Shown one piece after another: positions 1 through 7,401 of a stretch of DNA of 18,545 bases. Every line of letters begins with the position of its first letter. Positions within the stretch are counted from its first letter, which is position 1. This DNA is from CALAED01 sp937891035 (GTDB lineage Bacteria > Actinomycetota > Actinomycetes > Streptosporangiales > Streptosporangiaceae). The stretch spans positions 1 to 18,545 of the forward strand of contig DASQSZ010000466.1 in NCBI GenBank assembly GCA_035642125.1. The letters are read 5' to 3'. The position numbers and the translations under genes were made by a program. The notes under the pieces were generated by a model. That model was not told where the DNA came from and searched no databases. It saw only the letters and a list, made by a program, of their open reading frames with translations.

Positions 1-3000
1 ACGGCGGTGGCCGAGGTGATGGGGGCGGCGGATCCGGTCCAGAATTGGCCGCGGAGCCTGCCGTCCTTGCCGACATAAAGGAGCGGCACGAAGCTGGTGG
101 CGCGCTGGACAGGGTCGCGTTCTGCTGGGCCAGGATCACGCCGTGTCCGGTGGTCTTGAACCACGCCTCGACCGACAGATACGGCCCCATCCGGGAGATC
201 GTCCGATCGCGCAGCCGGCCGGCCATCTGCGTGCTGGTGGTGAACCGCGCCGCAGTGTTCGCCGTGCCGGCCAGCGCGCCGGGGACGCCTAGGCCGACGC
301 CGCCGGAGTACGTGCCGGAGTCGCTGTTGAGGTTCGCGCCGATCGCGCTGGTCATGCTGGTCCCGCCGGCCTCGCCGAGCCGCCAGTAGCCGGCCGGTAT
401 GTCGTCGAGCGCCATGTTGCGGTAGTGCGAGCCGCCGCCGTAGGTGTAGGTCGTGCAGTTGGGCGCGGCGGCCGGCGAGCACGCCGCGGTCAGCAGGTTG
501 CCCGTGTATGTGTAGGTCCAGGTGAGGGACGTGCCGCCGACCGGGTTGGTGGAGACGCCGACGACGTGCCCGCCCGACCAGGTGAACGACAGTGACCGGC
601 CACCGGCGTTCGTCGCCTTGGCGAGCTTGCCGTCGGTGCCGTAGGTCAGGGTTTGGGCGCGGCCGCGATGATCGGTGATCGAGGTGAGCCGCCCGGCCGC
701 GTCGAAGATGTACGAGGTGGCGGCCTTGTCCATCAACCGCCAGCCGCCCCCGGTCAGCGCCGCGAAGGTGGCGTACCGGCCGGGCGGCGGGCTGAACGAG
801 CCGTCGGTGTTCTTGGCGAATCGCACTTGCTGCCCGTCGGGGTAGGTCACCACGGCATTGCCCGTACCGTCGGCGTCGGGCACCACCCTCATGTCGTAGC
901 GGGTGGTCCATCCCGCGCCGAACGCGCCGTCGACGCGCGGATCGAGGCTGTTGTATGTGCGTACCAGCGTCAACGGTGGCCCGACCGTGGCGACGGTCGC
1001 GTCGGTCGCGGTCGTGGTGTAGTTGCCGATCTGCGGGTTGAACTCCTGCCCCGCGACGGCCGGGCCGGCCAGATGCGACGTCACCGCGGGCTGCGGCACG
1101 GCGGTCGTGAACTTGTGCCACGGCCCGTAGGTGACCGCGCCGCCGCTGTCGGACACGGCGACCGTCCAGTAGTACTCCTTGCTCCAGGCGAGCTTGCCGG
1201 CGGGCGGAGTCCACTTCGGCGTGGTCTGCCAGTTCGAGCTCTCGCACCACTCCCAGTCGACCCACGGGGGCGCGCAGATCGTGAACCAGTACTTCACCGT
1301 GTCCGTCGGCCACGCGTCGACGCTCGTGGCGGCGGCGAACAGCTGCGGTTGCAAGGTGCCGACCTCGTAGTTATTCATCGGGTACATCGCGGTCAGCCGC
1401 GACGGCACATCGGGCACGGTCAGCGTGAGCTGCGCGGTCCGCGGCACCCCCCACTCGGAGAACAGCGCGTAGCCCGACGAGGTCACGCGCACCATGTCGA
1501 ACCTGACGGTCCACTTCCCCGGCGGCAACGGGTTGATCTTCGTGTTCACCGTGGCGGTCTGCCCGTACGCGACGGTCGCCGGCAGCGCCGTCTCCGCCGA
1601 CTGGTGGTAGATCTGCTGGCCCGCCTCGTCGTAGACCTTGTAGGTGAGCTTGTAGCCGTTGGTCGGCGTCCACGTCTCGTGCCCGATGTTGGTGACCTTG
1701 ACCGGCACGTTGCCGGCCTGGTTGTTGAGCACCGGCGGGTTCACCACAGGAGGCGACGTCGTGAAGGCGTACGTGGCGCGGTACGGGCTGTAGGTGATCG
1801 CCAGGTACGGCCCGTTCGGGGTCTCCCGTGAGGAGAACTTCTTCCAGCCGTAGCTGCTGGTCGTCGAGGCCCGCACGGTCAGGCCGAAGACGTCCTTCTT
1901 GTCATCCACCCAGTCCTGCACCAGCGCGTTGCCACCGTCGCCCAGGTCGATGGGCTGCCACTTGGCCGGGCACGGGCTGGAGCCGGCGCCCGGCGGAATC
2001 CAGCCGGTGGCGAAGCTGCGTGACCCCAGCGCGGCGCCGTACGGCGGGCCCGGGTAGTTGGCGATCGACTCGGACCAGTTCTCCAGGACCGGATGCACGC
2101 TCACCGCGCGGTCCTGGCAGGAGTACGACCAGAAGTTGAACAGGTAGAGATCGACGTCGAAGATCTGGGAGTGCCGCAGGTTGTCGTCCACGTTCGAGAA
2201 ACCCAGGTACGTGGCGGCCTTGGTCGAGCCGCCGTCGTAGGTTCCCGCCTTCAGCTGGTTTTCCGTCGAGGCGCTCGAGCCGCGGCCGCTCTGCACATAG
2301 GTGTCCTTGGTGTCGCCGTTGTTCCACACCGCGGTCGGGTCGACCGTCACCGGGTACACGCGCGCCGGGTCGGCCAGCCACGCCGGGTCCGCGGTCAGCT
2401 CAAGCTGCCAGCCACCGCCGGCGCCGGCCCGCAGCAGCCGGTAGGTCACCGCCTCCGATCGGGCCCCGTCTCCCGAACGCGGGTCTCGGTTGGCGTCCTC
2501 CATGAACCCCGGCGGTATCGTCGCGGCGACGTTCCCCGCGGCGTCGATCAACTCGAGCCCGCCGTCGGGGGCCGAGCGCGGCGTCAATCCGTTCGTCCGG
2601 AGCGGAAACACCCACCGCGAGGGCGCCCGCGCCGAGCGCAACACGATCTTCTCCTTGACGCTGCCCCCGGCGAGCGCCTCCACCACCAGATCCGCGTCCG
2701 GGCGTACCTCGCGGTAGGTCGCCGTGTCGCCGGTGATCTGCGCCGGCGCCGCCGCAGCGCCGCTCACCCCGAAACCGAACGTGCGACCGGCGCCGAGATC
2801 CATCGACACCACGTCGGCCGGTCCCGCGTGCGCGGCGAAATTCACGCGATGGCTGTCGGACTTGTTGCGCCACCGGCCTTGGGACGACACCAGCCGCGTG
2901 TCGATCGGCTGCCACGAGCCGTCGGCGCCCCGGAAGTTCACGGGGCTGGTGTACGTCTTCGTGGTATAGGTCCCGTCCGCGTTCTGATAGGTGTACGCGA

Positions 3001-3442
3001 ACCGGCTGCGGCGGGCCGGCATCTCCGCACTGGTCTTACCGTCGAACCCGCTGACGCGGGGACGTTCGGGCGCGGCGGCGACCCGGCGTGGCTTCGCGGG
3101 CGACGTCGCCGGCGTCAGGCGTGGCGCCCGCACTCCGGTCCGGTCCGCCGGCGTCGCCTCGTGGGCCCGCTGCGGCGGCAACGCTCCCTTCGGCGGTTTC
3201 GGCGTTCGCGACCTACCGTCCTCGCCCGCGGTGGTCGCCGCGGCCGGCGCCGCGTGAGAACGTCCAGCAGCCGACCCCGCCTGCTGGACCGGGCCGGCCA
3301 CGTCTGACCAGTCGGCCGAGGCGGCCGGACGGAAACTCGCCGCCCCTTGCAAAAAGGTCGTCGCAACCATTCCCAGGGCTATCAAGAAAGCGGTGGAAGG
3401 GCGGAACCGAGGACGCCGGGGACGAAGACGTGAACGGGCCAT
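1..3442 (-). CDS. Secreted RHS/YD-repeat protein with DNRLRE-like and LamG-like domains (3' end outside window)
   Basis: About 1147 codons are visible and no stop is reached at the left edge. The ATG at 3442 follows GAGAGG and opens a signal peptide: an Arg-rich start, the hydrophobic core STAFLIALGMVATTFL and a likely cleavage after AASA near residue 43. After a Pro/Arg-rich linker come a wall-protein-like region (FRGADGSWQPID, about 180), a DNRLRE-like adhesive domain (about 370-550), an Ig/CARDB-like region (VKVTNIGHETWTP, about 570-665), a fibronectin-like segment, an RHS core (TLVRTYNSLDPRVDGAFGAGW, then DAAGRLTSITDHRGR, about 800-960) and the start of a LamG domain (VEAWFKTTGHGVILAQQN, from about 1085). 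Family knowledge: such proteins form a shell around a C-terminal polymorphic toxin or mediate contact. The toxin and immunity genes would lie left of the window. The LamG homology changes frame near 90-125, so the gene may be disrupted. Confidence 0.85.
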   Translation of the reverse strand, partial: MARSRLRPRRPRFRPSTAFLIALGMVATTFLQGAASFRPAASADWSDVAGPVQQAGSAAGRSHAAPAAATTAGEDGRSRTPKPPKGALPPQRAHEATPADRTGVRAPRLTPATSPAKPRRVAAAPERPRVSGFDGKTSAEMPARRSRFAYTYQNADGTYTTKTYTSPVNFRGADGSWQPIDTRLVSSQGRWRNKSDSHRVNFAAHAGPADVVSMDLGAGRTFGFGVSGAAAAPAQITGDTATYREVRPDADLVVEALAGGSVKEKIVLRSARAPSRWVFPLRTNGLTPRSAPDGGLELIDAAGNVAATIPPGFMEDANRDPRSGDGARSEAVTYRLLRAGAGGGWQLELTADPAWLADPARVYPVTVDPTAVWNNGDTKDTYVQSGRGSSASTENQLKAGTYDGGSTKAATYLGFSNVDDNLRHSQIFDVDLYLFNFWSYSCQDRAVSVHPVLENWSESIANYPGPPYGAALGSRSFATGWIPPGAGSSPCPAKWQPIDLGDGGNALVQDWVDDKKDVFGLTVRASTTSSYGWKKFSSRETPNGPYLAITYSPYRATYAFTTSPPVVNPPVLNNQAGNVPVKVTNIGHETWTPTNGYKLTYKVYDEAGQQIYHQSAETALPATVAYGQTATVNTKINPLPPGKWTVRFDMVRVTSSGYALFSEWGVPRTAQLTLTVPDVPSRLTAMYPMNNYEVGTLQPQLFAAATSVDAWPTDTVKYWFTICAPPWVDWEWCESSNWQTTPKWTPPAGKLAWSKEYYWTVAVSDSGGAVTYGPWHKFTTAVPQPAVTSHLAGPAVAGQEFNPQIGNYTTTATDATVATVGPPLTLVRTYNSLDPRVDGAFGAGWTTRYDMRVVPDADGTGNAVVTYPDGQQVRFAKNTDGSFSPPPGRYATFAALTGGGWRLMDKAATSYIFDAAGRLTSITDHRGRAQTLTYGTDGKLAKATNAGGRSLSFTWSGGHVVGVSTNPVGGTSLTWTYTYTGNLLTAACSPAAAPNCTTYTYGGGSHYRNMALDDIPAGYWRLGEAGGTSMTSAIGANLNSDSGTYSGGVGLGVPGALAGTANTAARFTTSTQMAGRLRDRTISRMGPYLSVEAWFKTTGHGVILAQQNATLSSAPPASCRSFMSARTAGSAANSGPDPPPPSPRPPP

Positions 3443-3535
3443 TGGCCGAGCCTCTCAGGGCAAGAAAGACTGCTTTTACGCAGGTGGAAGCAAGGAGAGA
3501 AAGCGCGCTGAATCAGGATCGCAGCAAAAATCGCG

Positions 3536-3661
3536 TCAAGTGAGCATCGATATTCCGGGCCGCCCCTTAGGTGAAATAGAAATGCCGAGGACGCCTATCG
3601 CGAGGCGCTCGTCGCGGCGGACCCAGGAAACCCGGCGGACGCAGCCATCGTCGATGCTCAT
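3536..3661 (-). CDS. Possible small protein of 41 residues upstream of the RHS gene
   Basis: An ATG at 3661 sits behind a good ribosome site (ACAGGAGATGTG before ATG) and opens 41 codons beginning MSIDDGCVRRVSWVRR and ending in TGA. It lies on the same strand, 93 bases before the RHS start, so it could be a leader peptide, a tiny co-transcribed gene or the head of a decayed gene. GC at third codon positions is high in the first half and drops in the second (ATA, ATT, TCT, TCA), which fits decay. I recognise no family. The ribosome site is the only real support. Confidence 0.25.
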   Translation of the reverse strand: MSIDDGCVRRVSWVRRDERLAIGVLGISISPKGRPGISMLT

Positions 3662-3678
3662 CACATCTCCTGTCCACG

Positions 3679-3714
3679 ACGGCCGGGGACGGCCAGGGGA
3701 CGGCCTAAACGGCC
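3679..3714. repeat. Four ACGGCC direct repeats at near helical spacing
   Basis: ACGGCC begins at 3679, 3689, 3700 and 3709, giving spacings of 10, 11 and 9 bases, so all copies face roughly the same side of the helix. On the minus strand they read GGCCGT and lie just upstream of the small ORF and RHS gene. Such phased repeats suit an activator site of the SARP type, or they may be slippage in GC-rich DNA. No binding protein can be named. Confidence 0.4.
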
Positions 3715-4056
3715 TATGGAAGTTTTTGATCAAGCTAGACATAGGAAAGACGGCCACACGGGCGCCGCGCCAGATCGCCCGGCAGCTTGTGCACTCATGG
3801 ACGATCGCTGTGCACGGATTGCACGTCGGCGCCCCGCCCCCGGGGCCAGCCGGGTCTACTGTCCCGCCGTGCTCAAGTCGTGGCGGCTTGAGATCGCCGG
3901 TGTCATGGTGATGCTCGGCGCATCGCCCTTGTGCGGCGTTCTTGAATTTTCACCTAAAAGGCCTGCGTAAAGAGATCAGGTCACGATGGCAAGATGCGGC
4001 TATTCCAACACGATCCGTGACGCCGGACTTTACCCGTCATCACTCGATGACTTCGG
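3715..4056. other. Gene-poor region between the RHS and DUF1707 genes
   Basis: About 340 bases with lower GC than its surroundings in places and no convincing full-length gene. One plus-strand micro-ORF (GTG 3869 to TAA 3970, 33 codons, beginning VLKSWRLEIAGVMVMLG) has a TACTGT -10-like box at 3857-3862, six bases before its GTG, as for leaderless genes. It ends abruptly and could be the 5' stub of a deleted membrane-protein gene. A weak hairpin at 4036-4051 is listed separately. Nothing else was recognised. Confidence 0.4.
4036..4051 (-). terminator. Weak hairpin after the DUF1707 gene
   Basis: GTCATC-actc-GATGAC forms a 6-bp stem with a 4-base loop, five bases beyond the stop of the minus-strand DUF1707 gene. 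There is no T-run, so termination is only suggested by position. Confidence 0.3.
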
Positions 4057-4671
4057 CTATTTCGGTTTGGCGATGCGGTCGCGCCATCTGCGCTTGGGGT
4101 TGCGGGCCCACAGCGACCCCAGCACGAACGTCCCGCGCAGCTCGATGACCGGGCCGTCGCCGTCGGCGGCGCGCAGGCGTACGTCGCGCGAGCAAAGCAC
4201 CGTACGCCCGGTCACGTCGACCCGGACGCCCTCGGGGACGAGCAGCCGGAGCCGGCCGCCGAGCACCTGGGCGTCGATGACGATGTGCCGCCGCTGCAGG
4301 ACGGCCTCGCGCAGATCAAGCTCGACCGTCCCGAGCAGCGCGAACAGCGGCACGCGGACCGGCACCACCCAGCGACCGGCCCGCCGCACTGAGCCGAACA
4401 GCACGTGCAGCGGCCGGTCGTCCAGCAAGATCGGCTGGGCCTCGGCCGGGATGAGGTCGGCGGTCAGGCCGGTGAGCTCGCCGAGCGTACGGGCCGAATA
4501 GGCGGCGCCGATGCGCTCGGCATGCTCGTCCGAGCTCAGCCGGCCATCGGCCAGGGCCTCGCCCAGCAAGGCGACGACGCGCTCCCTATCGGCGTCCGAC
4601 GCGCGCAGATCCCGGACGGGGGTGAGCCGCTCGGGAGGTTGCGACCACGGCGGCCGCCATGGGGTTTCCAC
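4057..4671 (-). CDS. DUF1707 domain protein with LiaF-like C-terminal domain
   Basis: A protein of 204 residues from the GTG at 4671. Residues about 20-70 form a DUF1707 (SHOCT-like) domain: LRASDADRERVVALLGEAL, then GRLSSDEHAERIGAAYSART. Residues about 88-190 (PLHVLFGSVRRAGRW ... GVRVDVTGRTVLCSRDV) resemble the C-terminal beta domain of LiaF/YvqF-type cell-wall stress proteins, and the tail is basic (NPKRRWRDRIAKPK). No membrane segment is visible, so it is probably cytoplasmic or peripheral. DUF1707 proteins are abundant in Actinobacteria and largely uncharacterised; an envelope-stress role is inferred from the second domain. It is divergent from an ABC exporter with 72 bases between the starts, so the two may share control. 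A GGAGG lies rather far upstream of the GTG, so the exact start is uncertain. Confidence 0.85.
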   Translation of the reverse strand: METPWRPPWSQPPERLTPVRDLRASDADRERVVALLGEALADGRLSSDEHAERIGAAYSARTLGELTGLTADLIPAEAQPILLDDRPLHVLFGSVRRAGRWVVPVRVPLFALLGTVELDLREAVLQRRHIVIDAQVLGGRLRLLVPEGVRVDVTGRTVLCSRDVRLRAADGDGPVIELRGTFVLGSLWARNPKRRWRDRIAKPK

Positions 4672-4731
4672 ACATCTGACGATAGCCCTCCGGCGCCGGA
4701 AAACCGTTCGGGAATCGTCGGGGGCGGCGCA

Positions 4732-4737
4732 TATGGT
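4732..4737 (+). promoter_or_regulatory. -10 box of a probable leaderless promoter for the ABC exporter
   Basis: TATGGT (TANNNT type) ends six bases before the ATG at 4744, the spacing expected when transcription starts at the start codon. No Shine-Dalgarno sequence precedes that ATG, which supports leaderless expression. The -35 element is not clear. Confidence 0.4.
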
Positions 4738-4743
4738 GGCGCC

Positions 4744-5718
4744 ATGGACTCCGTACGAACCGCCGCCGAGCCCGTAGTGCGGCGCTCGTACGGCGGGCCC
4801 GGCGCGACCGGTGAGCCGGCGATCGCGCTGCGCGGCGTGGTGAAGCGGTTCGGCGACCTCACCGCGGTCGACGGGCTCGACCTCGAGGTGCCGGCCGGCA
4901 TCTGCCTGGGCCTGCTCGGGCCGAACGGCGCGGGCAAATCGACCACGATGCGCATCCTCACCGCCCAGGCGGTGGCCGATGCCGGGGTCGTCGAGGTGCT
5001 CGGCTATCCGGTGCCGCGCCGGTCCAAGCACGCCCGCGCCGAGATGGGCGTCGTGCCGCAGCAGGACAATCTCGACGAGGAGCTCACCGCGCGGGAAAAC
5101 CTCGAGGTCTTCGCCCACCTCTACCGCGTGCCGCGGGAGCGGCGCCGGGCCGCGGTCGACGACGCGCTGGCCCTCGCCCACCTCACCGAGCGACAGCTGA
5201 CCCGGGTGCGCGACCTGTCCGGCGGCATGCGGCGCCGGCTGCTGATCGCCCGCGGGCTGGTGCACAAGCCCCGCCTGGTGCTGCTCGACGAGCCGACGGT
5301 GGGGCTCGACCCGCAGGTCAGGTCGGAGCTGTGGGGCCTCATCGACGGGCTGCGCGCCGGCGGCACCACGGTGCTGATGTCGACGCACTACATCGAGGAG
5401 GCCGAACGGCTCGCCGACGACTGCGCCCTGATGTCGCGCGGCTCGATCGTGGCGCGCGGCGCGCCGGCCGCGCTGGTGGCCGAGCACGCGGGCGAGCGGG
5501 TGATGGAGCACTACGGGCCGCCGCACCGGCTGGCCGAGATCGAGGGGCTGGCGCGCGCCGCCGGGCTGCCGACCCGGCGCACCGGCCCATCGGTGTCGAT
5601 CCTGCGGGCCGAGCGGATGCCGCCGTCGCTGGCCGACGAGCTGGGTCCCGACGGCGTGTCCCGGGCCGCCAACCTCGAGGACGTCTTCGTCGTCCTCACC
5701 GGGGAAAAGGTCGAATGA
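4744..5718 (+). CDS. ABC exporter ATP-binding protein, DrrA/NodI type
   Basis: A 324-residue ATPase subunit of an ABC-2 type exporter. Walker A is GPNGAGKST at about 59-67, the Q-loop lies in VVPQQDNL near 93-100, the signature LSGGM is at 148-152, Walker B is LVLLDEPT around 168-175 and the H-loop His is in STHYIEE near 205. The C-terminal 100 residues match the extension of daunorubicin-resistance or NodI-like ATPases and end in the conserved NLEDVFVVLTG. An N-terminal segment of about 25 residues precedes the ABC domain. The permease follows 90 bases later on the same strand, so the two form a transporter operon. The substrate (drug, lipid or polysaccharide) cannot be read from the sequence. 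The ATG at 4744 was chosen because the ABC domain starts soon after and a -10 box lies just before it. Confidence 0.93.
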   Translation: MDSVRTAAEPVVRRSYGGPGATGEPAIALRGVVKRFGDLTAVDGLDLEVPAGICLGLLGPNGAGKSTTMRILTAQAVADAGVVEVLGYPVPRRSKHARAEMGVVPQQDNLDEELTARENLEVFAHLYRVPRERRRAAVDDALALAHLTERQLTRVRDLSGGMRRRLLIARGLVHKPRLVLLDEPTVGLDPQVRSELWGLIDGLRAGGTTVLMSTHYIEEAERLADDCALMSRGSIVARGAPAALVAEHAGERVMEHYGPPHRLAEIEGLARAAGLPTRRTGPSVSILRAERMPPSLADELGPDGVSRAANLEDVFVVLTGEKVE

Positions 5719-5808
5719 CCTGCCCAGCACGCGCCGGCCATGCGACTCTGCCGGCCCCCCTTTCCACGTCCCGTACGCCTTTCCTTCGTCTCTGGTGGTG
5801 ACCACACG

Positions 5809-6636
5809 ATGAGCACGGCGCAGGCGGGCACCGCCCGCACCGGCGCCGCCGCGCCGGCCGGCATGCCGTTGCGGCGGTTCGAGCTGGCCGCGCTGCGCGG
5901 CACATGGCGGCACGAGTTCGCGCTGTTCAAGCGCTTTTGGCGCACGTCGTCGTTCGCCGCGTTGCTCGAGCCGACCTTCATGATGCTGGCCTTCGGGTAC
6001 GGTTTCGGGTCGCTGGTGTCGATGATCGGCGAGTATCGCTACCTCGAGTTCATCGGCACCGGGATGGTAGGCACGGCCGCGCTGTTCACCTCGGCGTTCC
6101 CCGGGATGTTCAACCCCTACATCCGGCGGGTTTTCCAGCACACCTACGACGCGATGCTGGCCACCCCGCTCGACGTGCACGAGCTGGTCACCGGCGAGGT
6201 GGTGTGGCTCGCGGGCAAGTCGTCGATCTACAGTTGCGCGCCGGTGGTGGTGGCGATGGCGTTCGGGCTTGACCCGAGCCCCGGCATGCTGGTCATCCCC
6301 CTCATCGTGTTCGTGACGGCCCTGGGCTTCGCGCTTTTCGGGATGTGGACGTCGACCGTGGTGCCGTCGATCAACTCCTTCGACTACGTGATCACGGGCG
6401 TGGTGACGCCGACATTCCTGGTCGCCGGCACGTTCTTCCCGGTGGACACACTGCCCGGCTGGGTGCACATCGCGGCGCAGGCCAATCCGCTGCTGCACTG
6501 CGTTGAGCTGGTGCGGCACGCCGTCTTCGGCTTCCGCCCGCTCGCCGACCTCGGGCATTTCGCCGCACTACTGGCGTTCGCCGCCCTGATGTGGGTGATC
6601 GCCGTCCGCGGCATGCGCCGCCGCCTCATCGGCTAG
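5809..6636 (+). CDS. ABC-2 type exporter permease, NodJ/DrrB type
   Basis: A 275-residue integral membrane protein partnering the upstream ATPase. A cytoplasmic N-terminus of about 45 residues (HEFALFKRFWRTS) is followed by about six hydrophobic segments, roughly at 47-70, 80-100, 122-147, 152-178, 188-208 and 248-268. The ABC-2 signature region is visible (VVTPTFLVAGTFFPVDTLP near 198-216, followed by ANPLLHCVELVRH), as in NodJ and DrrB. The ATG at 5809 is preceded by a weak GGTGGTGA ribosome site. The gene ends in TAG at 6636. Together the pair forms a complete half-and-half exporter; the substrate is unknown. Confidence 0.92.
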   Translation: MSTAQAGTARTGAAAPAGMPLRRFELAALRGTWRHEFALFKRFWRTSSFAALLEPTFMMLAFGYGFGSLVSMIGEYRYLEFIGTGMVGTAALFTSAFPGMFNPYIRRVFQHTYDAMLATPLDVHELVTGEVVWLAGKSSIYSCAPVVVAMAFGLDPSPGMLVIPLIVFVTALGFALFGMWTSTVVPSINSFDYVITGVVTPTFLVAGTFFPVDTLPGWVHIAAQANPLLHCVELVRHAVFGFRPLADLGHFAALLAFAALMWVIAVRGMRRRLIG

Positions 6637-7005
6637 ATGAGTGATTCCTTATTTGGGTCGGCGCGGCGTGTCGGGTTGATCATGAATTGGGAGGGTGGGA
6701 CCTCGCGGGAGACGGTCCGCCGCCTCGGAACCGGCAGGTTGGGCGAACTACGGATAACGGCGCACGGACGGCGAACGGGACGCACGATTCAGCACGATGC
6801 TGAAGGAGCAGGCTCGCCTGCGACTCGGCAAGCAATAAAGATCGCACCTAACGCGACTGCCGCTAGAGAGTGCGGCTCATCTTACCCTGAAAATCGTGAG
6901 AACAATTCGTTGAGGCGGGAGTTGATATGGCCGCGAATGGACACCGCGATCAATCTTCAGCCGTGTTGTAATCGGACGATGTGTTCCCGGTTCGAGGAGG
7001 CTTCC
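6637..7005. other. Intergenic region before the SSI-like gene
   Basis: The 369 bases here happen to lack in-frame stops upstream of the SSI gene, but the implied peptide has no signal-peptide or domain character, so I treat it as non-coding. A short palindrome, GCAGGC-tc-GCCTGC (6808-6821), may be a weak terminator of the exporter operon or an operator. GCCGC-tagagagt-GCGGC (about 6860-6877) is another small inverted repeat. No clear sigma-70 promoter was found. Confidence 0.4.
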
Positions 7006-7401
7006 ATGCATCCATCTTTACGAGGAATCGGTGTTCTCATCGGAACAATGGCGCTCACATGCACCATGACCGCCGCTGCTCACTCCAGCACTGCGCAGAT
7101 CGGCCAGGTCCAGTTCAGCATCGTCTACCACAGCGGCAAACCCACCAAGTCGGTTACGCTGACCTGCCTGCCGACCGGCGGTGACCACCCTGACGGCGAG
7201 GCGGCGTGCGCGGACATGATCGCGGCGAGTGGCGACGTGGCGAGGATTCCTCCGGCCAGGGCCGCGTGCCTCGCGTACTTGGACCCGGTCACTGCGGACG
7301 CCGTGGGATTCTGGAACGGTCGTTTCATCACCTACAGTAAGGAGTTCACCAACGAGGGCTGTGCGAGGGTTGCGACCGGAGGCCATGTCTTCAACTTCTA
7401 A
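7006..7401 (+). CDS. Secreted subtilisin-inhibitor-like (SSI family) protease inhibitor
   Basis: A 131-residue precursor. The ATG at 7006 has a strong GAGGAGG site five bases upstream and opens a signal peptide (GIGVLIGTMALTCTM) with probable cleavage near AAA-HS or STA-Q (25-30), giving a mature protein of about 100 residues, close to the usual SSI length. SSI hallmarks are VTLTCLPTGGDHPDGEAAC, the reactive-loop region ACLAYLDPVT, a VGFWNGRFITYSKEFTNE strand and a C-terminal VFNF. Predicted disulfides are C54-C68 and C88-C119. Aligned from memory with Streptomyces SSI (CPMVYDPV), the P1 residue falls on A90 (P2 Leu, P1' Tyr), not the Met, Lys or Arg I associate with the family. Members inhibit extracellular serine proteases, often to time proteolysis during development. 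The target here is inferred only. Confidence 0.88.
   Translation: MHPSLRGIGVLIGTMALTCTMTAAAHSSTAQIGQVQFSIVYHSGKPTKSVTLTCLPTGGDHPDGEAACADMIAASGDVARIPPARAACLAYLDPVTADAVGFWNGRFITYSKEFTNEGCARVATGGHVFNF

Noticed and set aside
653..3307. Long plus-strand frames opposite the RHS gene
   Set aside because: Arg/Pro-rich low-complexity translations; the minus-strand frame encodes clear RHS, DNRLRE-like and signal-peptide sequence.
4057..6558. Open frame of more than 800 codons on the minus strand across the exporter genes
   Set aside because: Only its last 204 codons (the DUF1707 protein) look like protein; the rest is His/Arg/Gly-rich sequence antisense to well-supported ABC genes.
6637..7005. N-terminal extension of the SSI gene to the ATG at 6637
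   Set aside because: The 7006 start has an ideal ribosome site and is followed at once by a signal peptide; the upstream translation looks non-coding.
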